This document shows, in pieces, positions 23,368-33,480 of a stretch of DNA of 64,000 nt. The position numbers were made by a program, and so were the translations under genes. Positions within the stretch are counted from its first letter, which is position 1; the number at the start of each line of letters is the position of its first letter. The notes below the pieces were generated by a model, which ran no database searches, was not told the DNA's origin, and was given only the letters and a program-made list of their open reading frames with translations. The stretch spans positions 744,001-808,000 of the forward strand of contig OZ017762.1 in NCBI GenBank assembly GCA_963969365.1, read 5' to 3'. The stretch is from Asterochloris sp. CNOR1 (lineage: Eukaryota; Chlorophyta; Trebouxiophyceae; Trebouxiales; Trebouxiaceae).

Positions 23368-26300
23368 ATGTGGAGACTTGCAGCTCGATCTGGCCTGAGC
23401 AGGCAGCTGCTGGACGCCTGTGAGGCCCAGAGGCCCCTGACCTGCTGTCAATGCTTTCATGCATCTGCATGCCAGATGGACAGCAGTGCTCAACAAAGGC
23501 AGAGGTGGGTTGTCTCAGAGCAGCTGAGCGTCACCCTGATTTGATATGAAGTATGAACTTCATCTCCACTGCAGGCAGGAGTCAGCTCCCGATCGGCCTG
23601 CTGCCGGAGCGCCAGCAGCCTCCCTGAGTCAGGCAGAGCTCAAAAAGTTTGCCAAGCTCGCAGCAGAGTGGTGGAATCCTTATGGCGCCTTTCGGCCCCT
23701 GCACGCCATGAACCCTGTGCGCTGCAGCTTCATCCGCAGTGCCCTCTGCCAGTGTTTTGGGTGAGTTTGCAGACCTTGGCAGCGCCGCCAGTTTCCTTCA
23801 GCCTCCTACTCCAGTGCTCTGCCAAGACACAGCCCAGCACATGCATGGACCCGCGTCTGCTTGTGCTTTGGGTGAGCCTGTAGCGCTTTGAAGTGCAACA
23901 GCCTTTGAGCACTGTGCCAAGGCTGTGGTGGAGGCACAGCAACACCGTACCAGGAGCTGCAAGAAGCATTTATCGGGTGTCCTGTACTCACGCTGGGCAT
24001 GACAATGTGCTAATGTCCTTCAGTGCCAAGCGACATCGGCCTGCCACATGCATCACGCAGGGCCAGCAACTGACACTTCCAGGAGGTTAGGGATAACCTG
24101 CATTGGTGTACCCCTATCTCTGACAGTGCCTTCGTGCTTTGGGCCCAATCACCTCAGAACCTGAGGCCTGCCATGCTGCAGCCTTGATTGCCTGGACCCA
24201 GCCCCCCTCAAAGGCCTGAAACTCCTGGACGTCGGCTGCGGAGGCGGCCTGTTATCAGAGGTGGGCACCCCTGGCATTCTGCGTCATGGCCAACAGGTGT
24301 GAGATGCGGCATGTTTGAGGAGCGCGCCTGATCTCCTCACAGCCCCTGAGGAGGCCAGGTCGCCCCCACAATCTTAAGAATGGACCGCCTACTGCTGTGG
24401 CGTAGGATGTGATGCCTGACAGCCGATGCTTGCCTGCAGTCTGCCAGCTGCATGATTAAGGCTCCAGTGGCAGCCTGCGTGCAAGCCATAGAAGTGGCAC
24501 AGCATCCCCAGGCAACTGCTGTCACACATCAAACAGATGTCTGCTTGCCCCTGAGCAATGAGGCAGACGGGGACCACCCTGCCTGCTGCTGACCCAGGCA
24601 ACTCCCTGACTGCACCCACATCAGTGATGTAGTCACCTCCCTGCAGCCCTCCACCTGCATGCGTGAATGCGTGACATGCATGGAGCCTGACAAGGGCAGA
24701 CCTTGCGCACAGCCTGCCCGTAGTGCAAGACTGGCTGAATTGCAGTCTGTCGCATGTGGGCCATGTGGTAGCAGCCGTGCGCACCGGGCTGCCATCTGTG
24801 ACTCACACACTGGGCACCACCCCATCCCTGATGCCGATCAGGAGTGCAGCCTACCTGCAGCCCCACACCTGCATGGGCAACTCCAGAATGGCTGTGCTGC
24901 CATGCACACCCAAGCCTGAAGTGCCTCACAGCCCTTGCTGGCTTGGCACCGCAGCGTTGCCAGGCACACTGGACAGGCCCCCCTCTCAGAGGCAGTGCCT
25001 TGCTGCAGCCCCTAGCCCGCATGGGCGCCTCAGTGACAGGCATCGAGCCTGAACAGAACAACCTCCGAGCAGCCGTCCTGCACGCAGAGAGTGACGTGGA
25101 GCTGGCAGAGCGCCTGGACTACCAGGCAGTCACAGCCGAGCACCTGGCCAGCACTGGTGTGTTTGTCATTCTGCTGGCCTCTAGCTTTTGGGAATGCTCA
25201 GTAGGGTGCAGATGGGCCTGCTGCTTTGGCGGCCATGATGCCAGGCAGTCACAGCAAAGCAGCTGGCCAACACAGGTGGGAAGGCTGTGCACATTGCCTG
25301 TGATTCCCAATCATCTTGGCCCAGTGGCTGTGCAGCACAGGTCTGCTGCTGGTCGTGGCACTGCTTGGGTCTGTGTCAGGAATGGTAGAGCGCTGCATTG
25401 TCAAAACGCAGCAGCTGGCCCACACAGGCAGAGTTTTGCTGGGCCTGGGATGCGCTCGTCGGTAAGGGCTGCCTGCTGCCCGTTCAAGTCAACTGGTGGC
25501 GCAGGGATGCTCCCAGCGATTTGCAGCAGAGTCGGTGAACAGCACAAATGGGCTGTCTTGAGGGACAGTCGTGGCTGGCCTTTGCAGCAGGGCAGCTGGC
25601 CTGCGCAGATGAGCTGCCTGCTTTAGCTGCACCATGCCGAGTATATGGGCCTGTAGCGCCTGACTACCAGGCTGTTACACCAGAGCAGTCATCAACCACA
25701 AGCTGTCACCTGGCCGGCCTCTGTCTGTCATCATGCCGCTTTCAACAGCATGGGAAAGCTTTCTGCTGAGCCTGCTGTGTGCGCAGCACCTGAGCAATGC
25801 ACACAGTCTTGCCGCATATGGGGCCCAGTCAAGGCATCACAGGGTTGTGGTGGGGCAGACAAGTCTCAAGCTCTGCTCACAACTGGTAGGTCCTGTTGCC
25901 GGCCAGCAGTCTGATGCACCTGCTGGTAGGACGGACTGTGCTGAGTATGGCCAGTCTGGCAACAGTTGACGCTGCTTGTCATTCCTGGTGTCTACCGATG
26001 TGAATCTTCGTTGCAGGCCAGCAGTTTGATGCAGTCTGCGCTCTAGAGGTGGTCGAGCACGTCAGCCAGCCAGAGGCCTTTGCAGCCACCTTGGCATCGC
26101 TGGTCAAGCCCGGCGGGGCGCTACTGATGTCCACCATCAATCGCACCCCCAGGGCCTACGCCATGGCAGTGGTGGGGGCAGAGCGCATCATGCAGCTGCT
26201 ACCTGTTGGCACGCATGACTGGACCAAGTTTGTCACCCCAGGTGGGGCTTCCTCTGCTTCAGGTGGTGGTCATGGCATGGTGCTGCCTGCTCTGAGCAGG

Positions 26301-26660
26301 CAATACTGCGCCATCTAAGTCTCACCGTCCCAGCTCAGGGCATGTGATGAGGATTCATGCAAGGGCCTGCTGCCTCGCAGCTCTGCATGGTGCCTGTCAA
26401 GGACAGCTGGTGTCTGGGCTTGGTTACCTTCTGTGCTTCATGCAGGGCCATGGTCATCCTCGGTCAGTCCTTCATAATGCCCTGCAGGGGAGCTTGACAT
26501 GCTGTTGGAGCCCCATAGCATGCAACTGCAGCAGCTGGCGGGCATGGTGTATCAGCCAATGTCAGGCCGCTGGGAGCTGCAAGAAGACCCTTCTGTGAAC
26601 TATATTGCCTACTTTCGGAAACCTCCAGCTGAATCAAATCTATCCCCGATGCAAAGCTGA
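23368..26660 (+). CDS. COQ3: Ubiquinone biosynthesis O-methyltransferase COQ3, mitochondrial
   Basis: COQ3 carries out both O-methylations of ubiquinone synthesis on the matrix side of the inner mitochondrial membrane. Six exons, 315 residues, all phases exact: 23368-23504, 23575-23760, 24182-24260, 25009-25156, 26017-26241 and 26488-26660 (TGA). Residues 1-45 form an Arg/Ser/Leu-rich, acid-poor leader (MWRLAARSGLSRQLLDA), a good mitochondrial presequence. Then come LAAEWWNPYGAFRPLHAMNP, the SAM motif I LLDVGCGGGLLSE, the acidic motif II VTGIEPEQNN, FDAVCALEVVEHV, LVKPGGALLMSTINRT, and the family's GTHDWTKFVTPGEL stretch across the last junction, ending YIAYFRKP. Introns 3 and 4 (748 and 860 bp) contain decayed copies of the exon 4 edges and of the exon 5 start. 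Confidence 0.95.
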
Positions 26661-27259
26661 GCCTTGACCACACTTCAGCCAACTAGGAGTCTCCAGCGCT
26701 TGCTCTCCAGAAGTCCATGACAATCAACTTGCATCCACAGCCTGGCAGTGCTACTTACTGCTCCCATCAGTGAGCAGAGGCACAATGCGCCCAACAGTGT
26801 CAGAGTGCAGTGAAAGCTTCAGGGCAAGGTAAGCATGTCTCATGTCAGTCTGGGGGCAGTGTCACATGCGATGATGAGGACTACACCAGGCAACGCCCTG
26901 CAGCAAGTTGAAATAGAGTGCTGACAGTGTCTTTGTATATCGATTCATGGTTCACCCTCAAGGCCTCAATATGTCAAGGTGTCTGTCAAATGCTGCCCAG
27001 GAGAGTGCCTCTATCCCCTGCTGCAACTGGGAAATTTGGCACAGGCCTGTTGACCTCGTCCTACCTGACAGACACAGTCCCTGAGAGGCACTCCTTCCTC
27101 GGCAAGCCCATATATGGGTGAGACAAATCCATGGATCGTACACGAGGAGCCATGGAAGTCATACATGGATGATCTCTGGGACACTTCCGACAAGTGAGGA
27201 TTATGATGTCGCAGGGTGCCACAAGGCCTGCAAGTAGGTCTTGACAGTAGCTTCCCTGC
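26661..27259. other. Gene-free stretch between COQ3 and the ankyrin array
   Basis: I see no convincing exon. It should contain the COQ3 3' UTR and the 5' end of the ankyrin-repeat gene, whose first exon was not found. Confidence 0.4.
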
Positions 27260-28315
27260 AGGCACCTCCAAGTTGCTGCTCAGGGAGACCTGCAGGCACT
27301 GCAAGCGGCCTGGCAGCAAGCTGGTCACTCCTGGCATGCCCAGGCATGGGGCAAGGGTGCATGGCCCTTGAAGTCGAGAAAACATACATGGGCACAAAAG
27401 TTGAGTGCTGCAGCAGCTGCTGGAGGGCACCTCGCGTTGCTGCAATGGCTGCACCAAACTGGCTGCCGTTGGAACCTGGGCACGTGCTCAAGCGCAGCCA
27501 GAGGCGGCCACCTGGCAGTCCTGCAGTGGGCGCGACAGAATGGCTGCAGTTGGGATGAGGACACCTGCGCCAAGGCAGCTGTAGGAGGCCACCTGGCAGT
27601 CCTGAAGTGGGCTCGCCAGAGCGGCTGCAGATGGGATGAATGGATCTGCGCCGGGGCAGCTGAAGGAGGCCACCTGACAACCTTACAGTGGGCGCGACAG
27701 AATGGCTGCAGATGGAATGAAGGCACGTGCTCATGCGCAGCCATAGGGGGCCACCTGGCAGTCCTGCAGTGGGCGCGACAGAATGGCTGCAGATGGAAAG
27801 AAAGCACGTGCTCATGCGCAGCCCTAGGGGGCCACCTGGCAGTCCTGCAGTGGGCATGACACAATGGCTGCCGTTGGAATAAGGACATTTGCGCCCTTGC
27901 CGCTGTCGGAGGCCACCTGGCAGTCCTGCAGTGGGCGTGACACAGTGGCTGCAGCTGGGATGAGGACACCTGCACGAATGCCGCTGCTGGAGGCCACCTG
28001 GCAGTGCTGAAAGGGGCCCACGAGAGCAACTGCCCAGTCAACAACCGCCTTGACATCTTGAAGTGGGCACGGCAGCAGCAAGCCCCCTGTCCATGGTGGA
28101 GCCTTGATGAGCTTGACGATTATGATGAATATGCACTGATTCATGCACAGCCCAGCACCCTGCTGTGGCTTGCACAACAGGGTGCGCCCCTGCCAGAAGA
28201 AGCCTATGACCTTGCCTGCAGCTCTGCCCACTGGCTGGCGCATGCGTATATTGCCTTGAGAGCCTTGCTGCCTGCTGAAATCTTGCTCGACATACTGACG
28301 TTGTCTATGGAGTGA
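27260..28315 (+). pseudogene. Ankyrin-repeat protein (27-residue giant-virus-style units) with two in-frame TGA codons
   Basis: Starting from an acceptor-like CTGCAG near 27259 one frame runs to TGA at 28313-28315. It contains about eight tandem units of 27 residues (81 bp) of the type GGHLAVLQWARQNGCRW followed by xExTCxxAA. This degenerate ankyrin form is abundant in giant viruses and in some protist and algal genomes. The units start near 27424. In two consecutive units the Arg codon CGA of WARQ is TGA (27857-27859 and 27938-27940, exactly 81 bp apart), so the frame is interrupted twice. The sequence after them stays in frame, keeps the repeat pattern and ends in a distinct C-terminal cap (LPAEILLDILTLSME). 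No in-frame ATG was seen before the array; a 5' exon probably supplies it. Function unknown. Confidence 0.75.
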
Positions 28316-28550
28316 AAGCAATGTCTTGTCATATTTGACACACGGCAGGGGGCAAAGCAGTGTACCGTTGCCTGCTGGGGACAAGAGTGACACATAAGCT
28401 GAGAGGGTCTGTCAAGCTGAATGTAATTGTTGCTGCCTGCTGACGTTTTGGACCACATTCTGACACTGTCTATGAAGTAAAAACAATGTCTTTTCAAGTC
28501 AGACACATGTCAGATGGCCATGCAGTGCACTGGTGCCTGCTGGGGTTTGG
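28269..28550 (+). repeat. Tandem duplication at the 3' end of the ankyrin gene
   Basis: The segment from about 28269 (GCCTGCTGAAAT...) to 28375 recurs, diverged, at about 28436-28545. Shared blocks are GCCTGCTGA, the GACA.TCTGAC/GTTGTCTATG stretch ending in a stop, CAATGTCTT, and GTTGCCTGCTGGGG/GTGCCTGCTGGGG. The second copy would encode an alternative C-terminal end (ends with stop TAA near 28480). Confidence 0.6.
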
Positions 28551-29381
28551 ATGGACGCACCTGCCATGCAAGTCTGTTGCTGCCATGCAAGTCTGTACAC
28601 AACAGATTGCAACATGTCAAAATGTGTCCTCCCAAGGAGTCCTTAGAGTGAAACCGCTGCTGAGCTGCAGTAAAGCTGAGGGACCTGATGCAATCCATAA
28701 ATTTGGCTTCTGCGTCCAGAGAGAATTGCTGAAAGAACTGCCAGACCCTGTCAGGACATCTGCCCTGCTCGTCGTAGAGGATGCCAAAGCAAAATCAGAC
28801 CCTCAAACGGTGGCAACACTGATTGGCGAGAGCTGAACGCTATCCTGCAATTGTGCGGCGTTTGGTCTTGCTTCAAAGCGCAGTTGGGACTGACACCACA
28901 AACGTATCTCCTCCGCCTAGACGGGCTCAGAACTCTGGACAATGCCTCCCAGATACTGTCAGGCCGCTTGCACGCCTGACTTGCCCCGTTGTGCCTCATG
29001 CCAGATGTGCACTAGGCCAGCGTAGGACTTGCAGCAGGCAACAAGAGCAGGGAAGGAAGCCCAGCCCTTCTCAGCAGTTAGCCACAGGCTCTCTGATGTA
29101 GCAGCAGCTTGGTTACATGGGCTGTGCCCTTTGACTTCTGGGGGTGCTTGTCGGCGATGAGCAGCACCAAGCATTTAGACGCTCACGCTGCCAATTGGCA
29201 AGCAGCTTCTTGAAGCAATCCCTGCAGCACAGAATAGCACATGCCAGGCAAACCGCAGCAGCCAAGCACCAGGGATCACCTGAAAGCACTGCTTGCTTGA
29301 GATTCACCTCAGCTGTGCCCCTCCTTGATCTGCGGCCTATCTGACAGCTTGACTTCGTGTGCAAACGCAAACGCAAAGACC
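28551..29381. other. Gene-free stretch before the TDRD3-like gene
   Basis: Short frames on both strands here show no domain, no splice-consistent extension and no clear repeat. I see nothing further to support. Confidence 0.4.
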
Positions 29382-32300
29382 ATGCAGGATCTTGAGTCGG
29401 AAGGCTGGCATCTCACACCAGAGGCAGGTGCCACTGATTGCCGTGCTTTAGTTGCGATTGGTTAGATCTCTTCATCAATGTCGTGCTACAGTTGCCAATC
29501 AGGCATCTTGTCACGGTCTGCAGGCTGACAGTACAATCAAGGAAGACAATGGAGAGGGCCTCAGGCAGGCTGCTCTCAACACTGACCTGAAGGAGGCAAG
29601 GACATCTGACATGCTTGGAGTGTTCAGCACAAACCAAGCAGGCCCACTCCCACAACTGCTGATTGTCCCAGCACGAGGCCCAGCAAGCCGGATCACACTC
29701 ACGAGGTGCCATCTTGCAGATAGGCCAGCCCTTCCTGCCAGTCGATGTCAATCGGGCACAGAGCAGCTCCCTCAAGGGGCAGCATGTCCTGCAAGTTGTG
29801 TCCATCTCGGATGTCACCAAGCCCAGCAGCGGCCTCGGGTCTAGCAGCCACAGGTGCGCGGCAGCGGGCAGGCACACAGGCTCCGGCACCTGATCGCGTC
29901 TAAGCAGCCTCTGTTCTTGCTGGAGGTGACAGTCCAGTAGTGACCCCCAGAATGCAGATCAGCTGCACAGACTGAAAGGCGACTGGGCGGCATCCTCAGT
30001 GCTTGCTGTAAAGCTGCATGCATGACCTGCGTCTGCCGCAGCTGCCGTGCTCCCATGCCCAGCAGCCTGTCGAGGAATCTGAGGCATGGTGCCTGTGCTG
30101 CCGTAGGCTGCTGCGTGTGCAGCTGACTGACGGCAAGGCCACCTGCTGCGCGGCCGAGTACAAGCACACCCCCCAGCTGCACGACGAGTTGCCACCGGGC
30201 ACCAAGCTGGCCCTGACCAATGTGCAGATCAAGCTGGGCGTGCTGCTGCTGGACCAGAAGACCGTCAAGGTGGGCACCCCTGCCTGCCTTTGGGGTGCAG
30301 ACGCGACTGCCTGCACCAGAAACGCAGCTCTGCAGTGTGGTGCTGCTGCACATCTGGCTCTGCGTGCTCTCTGTGGCTGCTTGGCTGTCTGGCCCGCACC
30401 AGGGGAGCAGAGGGACAGTGCCCCACGGGTGGGGGGGGAGACAGGGGGTTGGCAGCTCACGTCAGCCCGTCCAGACTATGCTGTTGCACCTGCATGTGGC
30501 AGTGCACCCTTTGCTTGACCCTGAAGTGCTTGGCCCATTGCAGTATGCTGGAGGCATGCCCCATCATGCTGGGTCTTGCACCAGCCAGCAGTTTGTCATA
30601 CAGTGTGGAGTTGCCCCGTGCAGGTGCTGAGTGGCACAAGTGCCCCACCTGCTGGGGCGCTCTCCTTTCAGCTGCTTCTCTGCCTGGCATGCTTGCTGCC
30701 TTCCGTCCCACTCCCTACTGCCCGCAGCTGCCGGTGCTGGGCAGCAAGGTGCCTCGCCTGATGGAGGCCTGGCAACGCCTCTATGTTTCGGTCTCTGCCT
30801 GCTTCTGCAGGTGCTGGGCGGCACTGTGCCCCACCTGGTGGAGGCCTGGCAGTTTCAGCGCAAGTATGGGTCTCTGAGCCGCCTGGCAGCTGTCCCTGAC
30901 GGCCTTGAACGGCCTCCTCCCTTCCAGAGCTTCATCCCTGGCAGGTGTGTGACCCTGGGGCTGTCTCATGTGTGGTCAGTCCTCAGTGGCAGGTATGTGC
31001 TGCCTGCCCCATGTGAGCCCTATGCACTGCTGAAGGCAGGGATCTGCAGGGCTGCTTTGAGACAGGTGGAACCAGCTGTGACAGAGGTCCTGCAGGAGGT
31101 AGGTCGTCATTCAATGGCAACCACACTCACAGGCACATGCATGCCGCGTGTGAGGATGGCAGAGGCACCAGCCTGCTGCAATGGCTAGCTGCAGTCAAGC
31201 TCAGCACTGCTGTGCCAAAACTCTGATCCCCCCCTAACCCTGCAGGCGGCACAACGCAGCAGGGCGGGGCAGGGCACCAGCGCAGCAGGCAGTCTTCCCT
31301 GGCAGCGCCACTGCCCCCAGTCAGGCAGGCCCACCTCAGTCCAGGGCAGCTGCGCCTGCAGGTGGGGTGCTCAAAGGACAGCACACCCTGTGCATCTGCT
31401 CTGCTTGGCTGGCGCACTTGCCCTGCCGCCGTCTGCCCAGATCAAGCGTGCCCTCGTCGCCCGAGTCTGTGTCCTGCCAGAGCTGCAGCAACAACTGCCC
31501 TGCTGGGGTGCTCAATGCTTGTATGGGTAGTTTCAAGCACTGTCGTTAATGCGGCCGCAACACTGCATGTGCAGGTGGTCCCCCGCCCGGCTTTGCTCAG
31601 CCCAGTCCCAGCCAACCACACACAGCCAGCAGCAGCTTCACAGCAGGCATCCACAACCCTGCAGCAGCCACAGCTGCAGAGCTGCCCCCAGGCACCTCTG
31701 GGCCCCAGGCCCAACTGCAGACCAAGGACAAGCAGCCAGAGGCCCGTCCCAAGGAGCAGGCTGGGGCTGTGCAGCGCAACCAGAGCCAGGTCAAGTCCAA
31801 GCTGCTGGAGCGGCTGGCTGACGAGGTCAGCAGAACAACCCTGGGGCTGTGCTTGTCATCTCGATGCATGCAGCCTGCCTGGCAGCCCAGCCTGTTGTGG
31901 GCGTTTGGGCCCTGCAGGCAGGGCCATGGCCAGATTCCATGCTGCCACTCACCCAAGAATGCCCCACCCTCTGTATTGTCGAGCAGCCATTATTGTTATC
32001 CAGCATCTAGCTGAGGCGTTGCCGCCCCTCCCAGCCCCCCCCCCCCCCCCCCCCCCCCCTGCCCCCCCCCAGCGTGTCCAGGAGCACAGCTAAAGCAGGT
32101 GTGGCAGCCTGCAGCCCACAGCACGCACGGGCAGGGAAGCCCTTCTGTTCCCTGATGACCAGCAGAGGCGCCCACTTGCAGGGCACTGAGCGCAGAGGCA
32201 GGAGATCTGGGCACCCCTGCGCCAGACAGCTTTGCGCAGTCATCACTCAACTTCCTGGCACCTGCTCTTGACTCTGCAGCTCTGGGCCACATCAGGGCGT

Positions 32301-33263
32301 GCGACTGGGGTCCCCTTCATCTACCCCCTCTCATCAGGTGTACTTGTCACCTACTTGCAGCCCGTGCTGCTCTGCAGGACACTGGGCGCAGGGGCAGGGG
32401 CCCACGCCGGGGCCGGCGACGTTTCGACGATGATGACAACGACCCCTCCCACATGACGCTGGAGGAGTTCGAGGCCCAGCGGGAAGCACAGCAGCGCCCG
32501 CCAGGCATGCCAAGCGCTGCAACACGGCCAGGTGAACTGCTGTGCCGTCCTGGGGCCCTGAAGGCAGGGGCGAGGGTGTGCAGGGGTCCTGGCACCTCCT
32601 TCCACAGTGCCAGCCAAGAATGGGAGCGCGTTGTTGGATGCAGGCCCCTGCCTGGCACTGAAGGAGCTCGATGTAACAGGAAACCTGTCTATGAAGCAAA
32701 GGCTAGCACCTGTGTCTGCCCGTATGATGATTATAGAGGACAGCAGCTCTTGGCGTGCTTCCTGGCCACCTGTCAACTCGTGGACAGATTGTCATGCTGG
32801 TGCATGTAGCTCTCTGTGGTAATATGCAATGGGGGTTCTGGAACCCAGTGAGTAGCCTAGCGGCCAGTGCCGCTGCAGGAGCAGAGTTTTGCCTCCCAGC
32901 CCCTGCTTACAGATCTGCCTGCGTGGGCTCTGTAACGTACTGCCACGAGACACCTGAAGCATTTACACGTGAAAGGTGTGAAACTGCAAAGCTCACTTTG
33001 CGCTACATTCTGCAGTTAAAGACGAGCGTTCCCAGGATGAGCAGCTGGCCTGGGAGATGCAGCGCCAGTTTGATCTGGAATGTGCCAGTGGCCAGGCTGA
33101 CCATGCACCAGTTCAGCAGCTGCCGCAAGGGGCCCTGGGAGTAGCCCATGACCTGGCCAGCAGCCTGTTCTCATTTGATCGCCAGGAACAAGACACTGAT
33201 TTTGGCAGGGCTAGAGGCCGAGGAAGAAGGGGGGGCAGGCGAGGAGGCAGAGGGCGGCGGTGA
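29382..33263 (+). CDS. TDRD3/RMI1-like OB-fold protein with C-terminal Arg/Gly tail
   Basis: TDRD3 and RMI1 use an N-terminal DUF1767 helical region plus OB fold to bind topoisomerase III. Visible exons: 29382 to about 29450 (MQDLESEGWHLTPEA, as in LSSQGWYLSDEG), 29569-29595 (AALNTDLKE), 29720-29853 (IGQPFLPVDVNR), 30107-30269 (LLRVQLTDGKATC, LPPGTKLALTNVQ), 30811-30944 (VLGGTVPHLVEAWQFQRKYG, then PPPFQSFIPG), about 31575-31826, 32378-32531 (basic, then MTLEEFEAQREAQ) and 33016-33263 (a UIM-like SQDEQLAWEMQRQFDLE, then an RG-rich end GRGRRGGRRGGRGRR). Phases join for the main exons. No Tudor domain is present, so it resembles plant TDRD3-type proteins lacking Tudor. The 29595 intron uses GC (GAG|GCAAGG). 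The join of the first exon is uncertain, and exons between 30945 and 31575 may be missing. Confidence 0.82.
30617..30780 (+). repeat. Two exon-edge echoes of the TDRD3-like exon 30811-30944
   Basis: Copies of the VLGGTVPHLVEAW-coding start occur at 30617-30660 (GTGCAGGTGCTGAGTGGCAC) and 30723-30780 (CCGGTGCTGGGCAGCAAGGT, then ATGGAGGCCTGGCA). The real copy is at 30805-30862. Confidence 0.85.
32035..32070 (+). repeat. Poly-C tract (25 C, TG, 9 C) in a TDRD3-like intron
   Basis: Twenty-five C residues (32035-32059), TG, then nine C (32062-32070) lie inside the intron between the exons ending near 31826 and starting at 32378. Confidence 0.9.
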
Positions 33264-33449
33264 CATGACTTGCCAATTGCAGGACAGTGCATGTGATCCC
33301 AACCCCCTTGAAATGCCATGTTGAGCCACTGATTGTGCACCATATGATTGGCGTTCGACTGCTGGTTCACCTTACCGCATGCTCAAACATTGCAACACAA
33401 GAGGGGAGGAGCAACAGGAGCAGACAGACGTGCCTGTTCCTGTTGCTCC

Positions 33450-33454
33450 TGTAA
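33450..33454 (+). terminator. TGTAA polyadenylation signal candidate for the TDRD3-like gene
   Basis: TGTAA, the usual chlorophyte poly(A) signal, occurs 187 bp after the TDRD3-like stop and 27 bp before the convergent PCID2 stop. Single 5-mer, so only suggestive. Confidence 0.35.
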
Positions 33455-33480
33455 CATCTGGTCATATATCCCAGCACATG

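Noticed and set aside
27857-27940. TGA codons read as selenocysteine
   Set aside because: They replace Arg in an ankyrin helix, not a redox Cys, and no SECIS-like structure was seen.
27325-28056. 243-residue minus-strand frame across the ankyrin array
   Set aside because: It is the antisense shadow of the 81 bp repeats; the plus-strand frame has the ankyrin consensus.
29413-29889. 158-residue minus-strand frame
   Set aside because: It lies over the first TDRD3-like exons, whose plus-strand reading matches a known family.
32035-32070. Telomeric or centromeric repeat
   Set aside because: It is a simple poly-C slippage tract within an intron, without a telomere-type unit.
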